From: Hydrogenophilales bacterium CG12_big_fil_rev_8_21_14_0_65_61_21
GTDB taxonomy: Bacteria; Pseudomonadota; Gammaproteobacteria; Burkholderiales; Thiobacillaceae
Length of the DNA: 46,931 bases
Assembly (NCBI GenBank): GCA_002782005.1
Contig: PFGT01000011.1
Span: forward strand, 1-46,931
Direction of reading: 5' to 3'
The notes under the pieces were generated by a model. The model made no database searches, was not told where the DNA came from, and was given only the letters and a program-made list of their open reading frames with translations. The position numbers and the translations under genes are program-made. How positions within the stretch are numbered: position 1 is the stretch's first letter; each line of letters opens with the position of its first letter. Below are positions 8,723-15,376 of the stretch, one piece after another.

Positions 8723-10075
8723 TTAGCTAGACCTGACCCCACCGGTTTGACCCCACCGGTTTTGTGCTGACCCCACCGGTTTTGTGGTGGCCACGTCATG
8801 CCAAGAAATCATCCTGGCATACATCGTCGAACCGTCTGGCCGCAGGCATGGGATGTCCAGCGGCGAGACATCCCCGCACACCAAATCGCCCGGCATGAGC
8901 GCCCGCGCCGTACGCCGGACGGGCGTCAAGTTATCGTCGTAGATCGCCTTGCCGTCGCGCAAGGCCTTTCCCGAAACCCGGAAATGCTGCCCCTCGGCCG
9001 CCAAAAAGCGCCGCGCCGCCGGCAGCGTGAGCAGCCGCGCCAGCCACCCGTCAGGGCATCCTCCGGCGCGTAAATCCTTCGCCATCCAGGCCGTGGCCTT
9101 CAGCCAGCACTGCCGCTCGCCATCCGCCCCGCCCGTCCACGCCCCGCGCACCTTGTCACGCAGCATCTCGGCCAGTTTGGGCATGTCGTAGCCCCGCTCC
9201 GCAGCGCCTGGCCAGGCCGAGAGCAGCCCGGCGGCCCAAGCCTCGAACTCGCTCGACACCATCGCCCGCGCCACGCCCCGGTCGGCCCGTCTGCCCAGGC
9301 GGATGAGCGCATCCAGCCCGCCCACGCGTAACTTTTCCTCGTAGCGGTACACCTGCTGCCACGACCGGCCCAAATCCCGGGCGATCGCCTCCGCCATCGC
9401 CCGCCGTCCGCGGTGGCGGTCCGGCAGGGCCAGCAAGGGCTGCAATGCGGCCATGATCTTGCGCGCCTGCGTCACACGCGCCGCGTCCTGCTCGGACACC
9501 GGCGCCACCAGCGAGCCGATGAGAATCGAATGGGTGGCAGGGGTGGCCGCGCCCGCGACCTCGCTCAAGGCCCACTCGTCGAGGTGAGCCCCCCGCCGTG
9601 CGCCTCCGCCGGCAGCACGCCGTGCCGGAGTGCCACCCCCGCCGGGGAGCCCACCCGTCCCGGTGGCCGCCGGGATGGCCAACTGGCCGACGGGCGAGGG
9701 CACCCCCGTCTGGATGGACTCCCCGGCGGGGGCGGCCGGCATCACCGCGCCCGCTTCACATGCGGCAGATGTCCCATGCGCGGAGTGGCCCACGAAATCG
9801 CCGCAGCCTCCGCCTCCTGCCGAAATCGGGAGGCTGGGTTTAGCTGCTTGCTCGCCATTTATCCGCTCCTTCCGCTCTGTTTTTTCGGCCCTCGCCGCCT
9901 GCTGCGCCTCAAGCGGCAGACTGGACAGCGCGATCTCGATGCCCTTGCCTCGCACTTTTGAGCGATGCACGAGCAAATTTTTTTGGCTCATCCGCCTGAT
10001 CGACACCTCGTGTGTAGGCATCCCAGGCAACCGCATCGTAGCGATCTGCTGCGGCGTCAACCAAATCTCTCTCAT
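8723..10075 (-). pseudogene. Mu-type (MuA-like) transposase, 3' truncated
   Basis: From the ATG at 10073-10075 the frame begins MREIWLTPQQIATMRLPGMP and continues with a winged-helix end-binding domain like MuA domain I-alpha. A Gly/Ala/Pro-rich linker follows (about 85-195), then a second HTH block (RSWQQVYRYEEKLRVGGLDAL) like MuA I-beta/gamma, then the start of the DDE catalytic core at GDVSPLDI with its first Asp. After WHDVATTK (about residue 431) homology ends in a triple repeat and a spurious tail. MuA is 663 residues, so the other two catalytic acids are missing and the enzyme should be dead. The low-complexity linker is unusually long. It is the third gene of a minus-strand early operon facing the repressor. 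Confidence 0.7.
8734..8784. repeat. triple tandem repeat at the transposase/intron junction
   Basis: TGACCCCACCGGTTT occurs three times (8734-8748, 8748-8764, 8768-8784), with spacers of zero and a few bases. It lies exactly where the MuA-like reading frame loses homology. It may mark a recombination scar or serial insertion-sequence ends. Confidence 0.7.
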
Positions 10076-10212
10076 GATAATTCCCGGTACAACGCGGCGG
10101 CGATCTCTGCGCGCTGATCTTGCGGCATGCCGCGTCGGCAAGCCTCGTCGGCTGCGGCGATGCACCTCACCAACCGCTTGAACCACGCCCATCCGCCGCG
10201 CAGCCGCATCAT
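10072..10212 (-). CDS. small phage-type protein, function unknown
   Basis: A 46-residue frame (starts MMRLRGGWAWFKRLVRCIAA, ends ALYRELS) lies between the gp16-like gene and the transposase. Its start overlaps the stop of the upstream gene (TGATG) and its TGA overlaps the transposase ATG, so it is embedded by translational coupling on both sides. This is the strongest argument that it is a real gene. The product is basic and probably helical. I recognise no family; small early genes of this kind are common in transposable phages. Confidence 0.5.
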   Translation of the reverse strand: MMRLRGGWAWFKRLVRCIAAADEACRRGMPQDQRAEIAAALYRELS

Positions 10213-10442
10213 CGCACCGCCTCCAGTTCCACATCTGCTTCCAGCGTCCGCCGCAGATCGCGCATGATCGCCCGCTTGATGCCGCCCAGCGGCTCGTGGT
10301 CGTCCCGCATGCCCCAGTCATAGACCGCTCGGCGCGCCGTCACTGGCAGGTAGCCGTGCGCCAGTGCCCACGCGGAAAGACTGCGCCATCCGCGCAGGGC
10401 CAGCTTGCCGCGAACCTGATCCATCGTCCCTAGTTGCTTCAT
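10209..10442 (-). CDS. small phage regulator with HTH (BcepMu gp16-like)
   Basis: A 77-residue protein whose centre, LRGWRSLSAWALAHGYLPVT, followed by an aromatic-rich helix, resembles the short HTH proteins encoded next to the repressor in BcepMu-type transposable phages. It is the first gene of the leftward early operon, and the divergent repressor gene starts about 170 bp away. A TTGACA/TACACT promoter lies just upstream of its ATG (10440-10442). In Mu the equivalent position holds the Ner-type early regulator, so a role in the lysis-lysogeny switch is plausible. Only the motif and gene position support this. Confidence 0.5.
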   Translation of the reverse strand: MKQLGTMDQVRGKLALRGWRSLSAWALAHGYLPVTARRAVYDWGMRDDHEPLGGIKRAIMRDLRRTLEADVELEAVR

Positions 10443-10470
10443 AACTGCTAAACTCGTAGCTATTTAGTAC

Positions 10471-10501
10471 AGTGTAGCGCACTTTTGAGCTAGTATGTCA
10501 A
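10471..10501 (-). promoter_or_regulatory. leftward early promoter of the Mu-like remnant
   Basis: The minus strand reads TTGACA (10496-10501), a 19-base spacer, then TACACT (10471-10476), 28 bases before the ATG of the gp16-like gene. Two copies of ACTTTTGAGC (10481-10490 and 10504-10513, 23 bases apart) lie within and beside it. The spacer is slightly long for sigma-70. Confidence 0.5.
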
Positions 10502-10517
10502 CTACTTTTGAGCGATG

Positions 10518-10613
10518 TCGTGCACGATTCGCGCACGATTCGGATGCACTTTTCTCCCTGAATCGTGCATCCCAGTACGAATCGTGCGCACGATTCTCAA
10601 GAGCAAATCGTGC
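10518..10613. promoter_or_regulatory. repressor operator array (GCACGATT / AATCGTGC sites)
   Basis: The octamer GCACGATT or its complement recurs across the divergent control region. Sites are the palindrome TCGTGCACGA at 10518-10527 with the half-site continuing to 10529, a half-site at 10533-10540 exactly 11 bases on, AATCGTGC at 10561-10568, a perfect 18-bp palindrome GAATCGTGCGCACGATTC at 10579-10596, and AATCGTGC at 10606-10613 overlapping the repressor start. The phasing and palindromy are what cooperative repressor binding needs. The adjacent XRE protein is the obvious ligand. Confidence 0.75.
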
Positions 10614-11038
10614 ATGAATCGGACTTTCCTGCCCGCCTGAAGGAATGTATAGGCGATGAGTCAGTTGCGTCCTTTGCTCGACGCTGCGGCTTCTCTGAAG
10701 GTCTCATAAGGGCCTACCTTAAGGCCCAGAAGCGGCCAGGGATGGAGAGGATTGTTCGCATTGCCGAAGTCGCTGGCGTCACCCTGGACTGGCTGGCCAC
10801 AGGGCTCGGCCCGCGCCGCCGTGCAGACGCGCAACCCCGCGCCAGTATTGAAGATTTGGCAGGCCAGCACGCCCGCCGATGGGAGAAAATCATCACCCTC
10901 ATCGAGGGCATTGAGGACGAATCCGCTCACGTCGCCGCAATCGAGGAGCTTTTTACGCGCGCTCAATCTTCGGCAGAGATTGCCGATCTCCGTCAGGCCG
11001 TCAAAGCCCTGACCGAAGCCCAAAAAAAACGCGCCTGA
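10610..11038 (+). CDS. XRE-family phage repressor (Mu-like c)
   Basis: The protein has an N-terminal helix-turn-helix (VASFARRCGFSEGLIRAYLK) followed by ERIVRIAEVAGVTLDWLATG, the standard XRE/cI layout, then a helical C-terminal region. I chose the GTG at 10610 (142 aa), which has AAGAG six bases upstream. An in-frame GTG at 10565 (157 aa) would put operator sequence into the coding region and lacks an SD. There is no Ser/Lys autoprotease half, so induction would not be LexA-like. The gene is transcribed away from the transposase operon across a dense operator array, as expected for the lysogeny repressor of a transposable phage. It appears intact although the transposase is broken. Confidence 0.75.
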   Translation: MHESDFPARLKECIGDESVASFARRCGFSEGLIRAYLKAQKRPGMERIVRIAEVAGVTLDWLATGLGPRRRADAQPRASIEDLAGQHARRWEKIITLIEGIEDESAHVAAIEELFTRAQSSAEIADLRQAVKALTEAQKKRA

Positions 11039-11071
11039 CCCCTACAGCCAGGCGCATCACTAGATTTTTTT
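11031..11071 (+). terminator. probable terminator of the repressor gene
   Basis: GCGCCTG (11031-11037) pairs with CAGGCGC (11049-11055) across an 11-base loop, overlapping the repressor stop. A run of seven T residues begins nine bases later, so the geometry is not ideal. Confidence 0.4.
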
Positions 11072-11140
11072 CGTCGCACGCAATGCGAGCACGCCCCTCA
11101 CATGTCAAAACTGTGGAAAACTCGCCTAACCTACTGATTT

Positions 11141-11199
11141 CCCGCCCCTTCCCGCCCCTTCCCGCCCCTGTTCTGTCGCATCTACTTTGTCGCATCTAA
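11141..11199. repeat. tandem repeats at the right edge of the phage remnant
   Basis: The decamer CCCGCCCCTT occurs three times in a row (11141-11170, the last ending TG). Four bases on, TGTCGCATCTA occurs twice, 15 bases apart (11174-11184 and 11189-11199), and the second copy encodes the last codons of the sigma-factor gene. This is a good candidate for the right junction of the element. Nothing else is visible in 11072-11181. Confidence 0.55.
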
Positions 11200-11739
11200 T
11201 CTTTTCACTCCCAGTGGCCCCCTCGGCACGAAACAGCATACCTTCCCCGCTGCATCAAAGCGCACCTGGCAGGCGCTGGATAGATGTTCTCGTAGACGCT
11301 TGCGCGCCCGCTGCACGCGCGACTTGGCGCCGGGCAGGCTAAGACCTTTCAGGCGGGCATATTCCTCTTGGCCCAGGCCTTCCAGGTCGCACAAGGTGAT
11401 GGCCTCGCGGTCTTGCACGGACAGTTCCGCCAGGGCGCGCGGCAGGCATTGCACCAGGGTGTCCACCGGCACGGGGTCATCGATTTCGTGTACCAGATCG
11501 TCCGGCAGTTCAACCAGTTCCTTTTTCAAACGCAAGCGGTCGGCCAGGGCATTGCGCGCCACCTCGTACAGCCAGGCGCGGGGGTTATCGATCCGGCAGA
11601 ACTTTTTGTCCTGGCGCAGGGCCTTCAGAAACAGGTCCTGCAACAGGTCCTCGGCGTCGTGCTGATTACCCAGGCGACCCCGGAGCCAGGCACGCAGCTC
11701 GGCCTCATGGCGACGCCAGGCGGTCATCAGGCAGTTCAT
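11182..11739 (-). CDS. SigZ-like ECF/sigma-70 family RNA polymerase sigma factor
   Basis: I take the ATG at 11737-11739, giving 185 residues, close to Bacillus SigZ. A longer frame upstream would overlap arsM. Region 2 contains GNQHDAEDLLQDLFLKAL and the FCRIDNPRAWLYEVARNAL stretch. After a short linker, region 4 holds LSVQDREAITLCDLEGLGQE with the HTH YARLKGLSLPGAKSRVQRAR. It follows arsM by 16 bases, so it belongs to the ars operon. SigZ-like factors recur in such loci; whether it directs the downstream permease/RND genes is unknown. Its last codons lie in the repeat at the junction with the phage remnant, so the C-terminus may have been altered by the insertion. Confidence 0.8.
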   Translation of the reverse strand: MNCLMTAWRRHEAELRAWLRGRLGNQHDAEDLLQDLFLKALRQDKKFCRIDNPRAWLYEVARNALADRLRLKKELVELPDDLVHEIDDPVPVDTLVQCLPRALAELSVQDREAITLCDLEGLGQEEYARLKGLSLPGAKSRVQRARKRLREHLSSACQVRFDAAGKVCCFVPRGPLGVKRLDATK

Positions 11740-11755
11740 GGACGTTGCCAGGGTC

Positions 11756-12550
11756 CTAACCTGGCTTGACGGCCTGGATATTGGCCGAGGCGATGTAGTT
11801 CTCGACGCCGCGCCCCGGCGCCCATTGGCGGATGTAGTCGCGGCTGGCGTCTTTCGGCGCAATGTGGATTTCAACGAAGCCGGCCGCTTCGAGCAGGGCA
11901 GTCAGTTCGTTCACGCTGACCGCGCCGGCAACGCAGCCGGTGTAGAGGGCGACCTCGGCCTTCATGGCGTCCGGCAGTTCGGCGGTGAGTACGATGTCTG
12001 AGATGGCCAGCCGGCCGCCCGGCTTCAGCACCCGCCAGGCATCGCGGCAGACCTGGGCCTTGTCGGGCGCAAGGTTGATGACGCAATTTGAAATAATGAC
12101 ATCGACTGTGGCGTCGGCCACCGGCAGGTGCTCGATCTCGCCGAGGCGGAAGTTGACGTTGGCGTAGCCGCCCCTGGCGGCGTTGGCGTGTGCCTTGGTG
12201 AGCATGTCCGGGGTCATGTCGACACCGATGACCCGGCCGGTTGGACCGACCGCGTGGGCGGCCAGAAAGGCATCGAAACCAGCGCCGCTGCCCAGGTCGA
12301 GCACGGTCTCGCCCACCTTGAGATTGGCGATGGCCTGCGGATTGCCGCAGCCGAGTCCGAGGTTGGCGCCTTCCGGTACGGCGGCGGTCTCCTCGGCGCT
12401 GTAGCCGATGCCTTGTGTCAGCCGTTCGGCCGTCGATCGCTCCGTTGGCGTGCAGCAACTTGGGCCGCAACCGCAGCCGCCGGAACGGGCGATGACAGCA
12501 TAGGCGTCGCGGACTTGCTGGTGGATTTTGTCGTGTTCCAGGTCGCTCAT
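11756..12550 (-). CDS. arsM: arsenite S-adenosylmethyltransferase ArsM
   Basis: A 264-residue SAM-dependent methyltransferase with motif I VLDLGSGAGFD (residues 83-93). The arsenite-binding cysteines of ArsM are visible: C68 (NLGLGCGNP), C156 (IISNCVINL) and C206 (YTGCVAGA). There is also a Cys cluster at the N-terminus (GGCGCGPSCC, C26/C28/C32/C33). It converts As(III) to methylated arsenicals in the cytoplasm using SAM and a thiol reductant. It follows acr3 by nine bases and precedes the sigma factor. Production of methylarsenite gives a purpose to the ArsP-like permease found further downstream. Confidence 0.93.
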   Translation of the reverse strand: MSDLEHDKIHQQVRDAYAVIARSGGCGCGPSCCTPTERSTAERLTQGIGYSAEETAAVPEGANLGLGCGNPQAIANLKVGETVLDLGSGAGFDAFLAAHAVGPTGRVIGVDMTPDMLTKAHANAARGGYANVNFRLGEIEHLPVADATVDVIISNCVINLAPDKAQVCRDAWRVLKPGGRLAISDIVLTAELPDAMKAEVALYTGCVAGAVSVNELTALLEAAGFVEIHIAPKDASRDYIRQWAPGRGVENYIASANIQAVKPG

Positions 12551-12559
12551 GGATGTTCC

Positions 12560-13639
12560 TTAGTGAGAGGTAATGCCGGCTTCATACCAGCCTTTGCTTC
12601 GGTTGACGATCTTGACTACCAAGAGCATCACCGGCACCTCGATCAGCACACCGACCACAGTGGCCAACGCCGCGCCGGACTCGAAGCCGAACAACGAGAT
12701 GGCCGCCGCCACCGCCAGCTCAAAAAAATTGGAGGCGCCGATCAGGGCCGACGGGCAGGCGACGCTGTGCTTCTCGCCGACCGTGCGGTTGAGCCAGTAG
12801 GCCAGGGCCGAGTTGAAGAAGACCTGGATCAGGATCGGTACCGCCAGCAGCGCGATAATCAGCGGTTGGTTCAGGATCGCCTCGCCCTGGAAGGCGAATA
12901 GCAGCACCAGCGTGGCCAGCAGGGCCAGGATGGAGGCTTGGCCGAGCGTCGCCAGGGTGGCGTCAAACCGGACTTGACCCTGTTTCAGCAAGGCCTTGCG
13001 CCAGACCTGCGCCAGGAGCACCGGGATGACGATATACAGCAGCACCGAGGTGAACAGCGTCGCCCACGGCACGGTGATGGCCGACAGGCCCAGCAGCAAG
13101 CCAACGATGGGCGCGAAGGCGACGATCATGATGGTGTCGTTGAGCGCCACCTGGGACAAAGTGAAGTATGGGTCGCCATTGGTGAGCCGGCTCCAGACGA
13201 AGACCATGGCGGTGCAGGGCGCGGCGGCGAGCAGGATGAGACCGGCCACGTAACTATCCAGTTGTTCGGCTGGCAGGTATGGCGCGAACAGATGGCGGAT
13301 GAACAGCCAGGCCAGCAAGGCCATGGAAAAGGGCTTGACCGCCCAGTTGACCAACAGGGTGACGCCGATGCCGCGCCAGTGTTCCTTGACCTGAGCCAGT
13401 GCGCCGAAGTCGATCTTCATCAGCATGGGGATAATCATTACCCAGATCAACAAACCGACCGGCAGGTTGACCTGGGCGACCTCCATGCGGCCCAAGGCAT
13501 GAAACGGCGCCGGGAACAACTGGCCCAGGACCACGCCGGCGACGATGCACAGCGCGACCCACAGCGACAGCCAGCGCTCGAACAGGCTCATCGGGGCGCC
13601 GGCGGCGCGTTTGGCGGTGACTTCGCATTGGGCCGACAT
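12560..13639 (-). CDS. acr3: arsenite efflux permease Acr3
   Basis: A 359-residue protein with about ten hydrophobic segments, the BART-superfamily Acr3 type rather than ArsB. The N-terminus reads MSLFERWLSLWVALCIVAGV after a short hydrophilic leader. The conserved-Cys helix is LLAAAPCTAMVFVWSRLTNG, the site through which Acr3 recognises arsenite. It exports As(OH)3 across the inner membrane. The start is two bases after the arsC stop and the stop nine bases before arsM, so all three are co-transcribed. Confidence 0.93.
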   Translation of the reverse strand: MSAQCEVTAKRAAGAPMSLFERWLSLWVALCIVAGVVLGQLFPAPFHALGRMEVAQVNLPVGLLIWVMIIPMLMKIDFGALAQVKEHWRGIGVTLLVNWAVKPFSMALLAWLFIRHLFAPYLPAEQLDSYVAGLILLAAAPCTAMVFVWSRLTNGDPYFTLSQVALNDTIMIVAFAPIVGLLLGLSAITVPWATLFTSVLLYIVIPVLLAQVWRKALLKQGQVRFDATLATLGQASILALLATLVLLFAFQGEAILNQPLIIALLAVPILIQVFFNSALAYWLNRTVGEKHSVACPSALIGASNFFELAVAAAISLFGFESGAALATVVGVLIEVPVMLLVVKIVNRSKGWYEAGITSH

Positions 13640-13641
13640 GG

Positions 13642-14055
13642 TTACAACTCCAGCGCGGCGCGCACGGCGGGCACCAGTCGCTCGTGGATGGCGTCGCGCA
13701 CCGCGATGAACGACTCCAGCGGCTCACCGTGCGGGTCGTGGAAGGGCAGGTGGATGGACCGCACAGGCTTCGGAAAGATCGGGCAGGTCTCCTTGGCGTT
13801 GTCGCAGACAGTAACCACGAGATCGATGGGCTCGTTCAGGAACACGCTGACGTCCTTCGGGTACAGCCCGTCGGTGGCCAGGCCGATCTGATTCAGCGCC
13901 GCGACGGCGCCATCAGCCACCTTGGTCTGCGGCCGAGTGCCGGCAGAGACGGCGCGGGCCCGGCCGGCGAGGTCGTGGTTGACCAGGGCCTCGGCCATTT
14001 GCGAGCGACAGGAGTTGCCGGTGCAAAGTATAAGGACGGTGGGGAGTTTGTTCAT
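13642..14055 (-). CDS. arsC: arsenate reductase ArsC, low-molecular-weight phosphatase type
   Basis: A 137-residue protein with the P-loop CTGNSCRS (C11 to S18) typical of LMW-PTP-derived arsenate reductases, and a second Cys pair C84 and C91 (VCDNAKETCP) that would carry the disulfide relay reduced by thioredoxin. It reduces arsenate to arsenite for export by Acr3 and methylation by ArsM. It is the first gene after the second promoter/operator and lies two bases before acr3. This is the thioredoxin-coupled Bacillus/Staphylococcus type, not the glutaredoxin-coupled plasmid R773 type. Confidence 0.93.
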   Translation of the reverse strand: MNKLPTVLILCTGNSCRSQMAEALVNHDLAGRARAVSAGTRPQTKVADGAVAALNQIGLATDGLYPKDVSVFLNEPIDLVVTVCDNAKETCPIFPKPVRSIHLPFHDPHGEPLESFIAVRDAIHERLVPAVRAALEL

Positions 14056-14104
14056 GGCGCAATCTCGGTAGGGAAAAAGATCGGACAGCTTAGCCCGAAA
14101 ATCT

Positions 14105-14133
14105 TACATATATATGACATAGCATATATTCAA
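14105..14133 (-). promoter_or_regulatory. arsC promoter with ArsR-type operator
   Basis: The minus strand reads TTGAAT (14128-14133), 17 bases, TATGTA (14105-14110). The spacer and -10 hold an inverted repeat with arms ATATATG (14110-14116) and CATATAT (14123-14129). The GAATATA half resembles the operator ahead of arsR. It sits between the arsR stop and arsC, so arsC-acr3-arsM can be started separately. Confidence 0.55.
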
Positions 14134-14471
14134 GCACAGCAACGGACTGGCCGGCACACCATATCAGCCAGTCGTTTACTGTCCGCCTTGCCGAATGGAT
14201 TCGGGCTATCGCGGGCCAGCGTCTCCAGGATGCGATAGGCCCAGAGTGGCAATTGCGGATCGAGTCGGTAAAAAATCCAGGTACCTTCTCGGCGCAGGCT
14301 CAATAAACCAGCTTCGCGCATGATGGCCAGGTGGCGGGATGTCTTGGGTTGAGGCATGTCCAGGGCCGCAGTCAGTTCGCATACGCACAACTCACCCTGG
14401 ACCAGAAACAGTGACAATAACCGGCGACGAGTTGTGTCCGAGAGTATTCCGAAGAAGTCTTGAGTGTCCAT
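14130..14471 (-). CDS. arsR: ArsR-family arsenite-responsive repressor
   Basis: A 113-residue winged-helix repressor. The helix with the As(III) site reads ELCVCEL (C29 and C31), close to the classic ELCVCDL motif, followed by the recognition helix QPKTSRHLAIMREAGLL. A C-terminal CRPVRCCA (C106, C111, C112) adds further candidate ligands. I chose the ATG at 14469-14471 because the in-frame ATG at 14481-14483 lies inside the -10 hexamer of its own promoter; the resulting leader is very short or absent. It represses the ars genes and is released by arsenite. It is divergent from nothing; the whole cluster runs the same way. Confidence 0.9.
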   Translation of the reverse strand: MDTQDFFGILSDTTRRRLLSLFLVQGELCVCELTAALDMPQPKTSRHLAIMREAGLLSLRREGTWIFYRLDPQLPLWAYRILETLARDSPNPFGKADSKRLADMVCRPVRCCA

Positions 14472-14481
14472 CGTGTGCCAC

Positions 14482-14509
14482 ATTATATTCACAATAACGA
14501 ATATAACAA
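14482..14509 (-). promoter_or_regulatory. arsR promoter and autoregulatory operator
   Basis: On the minus strand TTGTTA (14504-14509), a 16-base spacer and TATAAT (14482-14487) form a sigma-70 promoter. A perfect inverted repeat TTATATTC (14483-14490) and GAATATAA (14499-14506) covers spacer and both hexamers, so bound ArsR would block polymerase. Confidence 0.7.
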
Positions 14510-14524
14510 GCAGCGAAATAGTGC

Positions 14525-15376
14525 TTATGGAATCTGTGCCAAGACCAACAGTGAGGCTAGGCTGAAGCCAAAATGGAGCCAGGCCCGCAACCGGTAGCGA
14601 TTGGTCAGTTGTTGCGGCGGAAAACTGGCGATGAGGAACGGCCGGCCGCTGCGTGGCCGGGTCAGGACATAACTGGCCAGGGCGGCATCCTGGCGCGCGG
14701 CCACCTCCCGCTGGGCGGCGGTCTGGGCGAGTTGCCATTCTTGCGAATCGATCTCGTCGTTACCGTCCAGGTCGAAACGACGATGTAGCGTGTCCCAATC
14801 CTGCTTCCATTCTTCCAGCACCTTGCCCTGTTCAGCACGCGGGTCGAGCTGGCCCTGGCTACCGAATTCGCCCAGGGCGTAGATCGGTGCATCGATCAGC
14901 AACAGCTCCTCTTCGAGCCGATAGTCGCCGTCACGGTAGCTCTCTTGCCGGTCGGTCAGGATTTCCGCGCCGTCCGGATCGATCTGGCAGCGGCCGGCAC
15001 CGTCGTCCAGGATAAACGGGCTATCGCTTTCGCCGGATTCGATCTGCCGCCATTTATCGTTGCTGAGTTTGAAACGGCGATAGCGATACCACAGGCAAGG
15101 CAGGCTGTGCGCGGGACTCAGCACCTCCTGGCCAGGCAGCGGCCGGCCCTTGCCGATCAGCTCGACATAGCCTTGGGCGGCCGATGCGATGCGCGAGGTC
15201 GGGGTGTCGCGGATGGCCCGCAGCCGGCGCAAAGCCAGCAACCAGGCAACCAGCGCCGACAACAAGGCGGCGACCAGGCAGGCGATCCGGATGGCGCGGC
15301 TGTGCGAGAAAAACCCGGCCGGAACCAGGATCAGGTAGCCGCCGCCGGACAGGAAGTCGCGCCAGATACGGAGCAT
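14525..15376 (-). CDS. GIDE-domain membrane protein with an EF-hand-like loop
   Basis: A 283-residue protein with hydrophobic helices at about 12-50 and at the C-terminus (about 262-282) flanking a soluble part. The block GYVELIGKGRPLPGQEVLSP and PCLWYRYR matches the bacterial GIDE domain, known from the E3-ligase-like partners of LemA. Unusually, residues 202-213 (DLDGNDEIDSQE) form a textbook EF-hand calcium loop. Its start overlaps the stop of lemA by one base, so the two are made together. Function is unknown; envelope-linked signalling or quality control is a guess from the pairing. Confidence 0.75.
   Translation of the reverse strand: MLRIWRDFLSGGGYLILVPAGFFSHSRAIRIACLVAALLSALVAWLLALRRLRAIRDTPTSRIASAAQGYVELIGKGRPLPGQEVLSPAHSLPCLWYRYRRFKLSNDKWRQIESGESDSPFILDDGAGRCQIDPDGAEILTDRQESYRDGDYRLEEELLLIDAPIYALGEFGSQGQLDPRAEQGKVLEEWKQDWDTLHRRFDLDGNDEIDSQEWQLAQTAAQREVAARQDAALASYVLTRPRSGRPFLIASFPPQQLTNRYRLRAWLHFGFSLASLLVLAQIP

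Noticed and set aside
11141-11170. Possible CRISPR-like array
   Set aside because: Three contiguous 10-bp repeats without spacers; it is a simple tandem repeat. No CRISPR array is visible anywhere.
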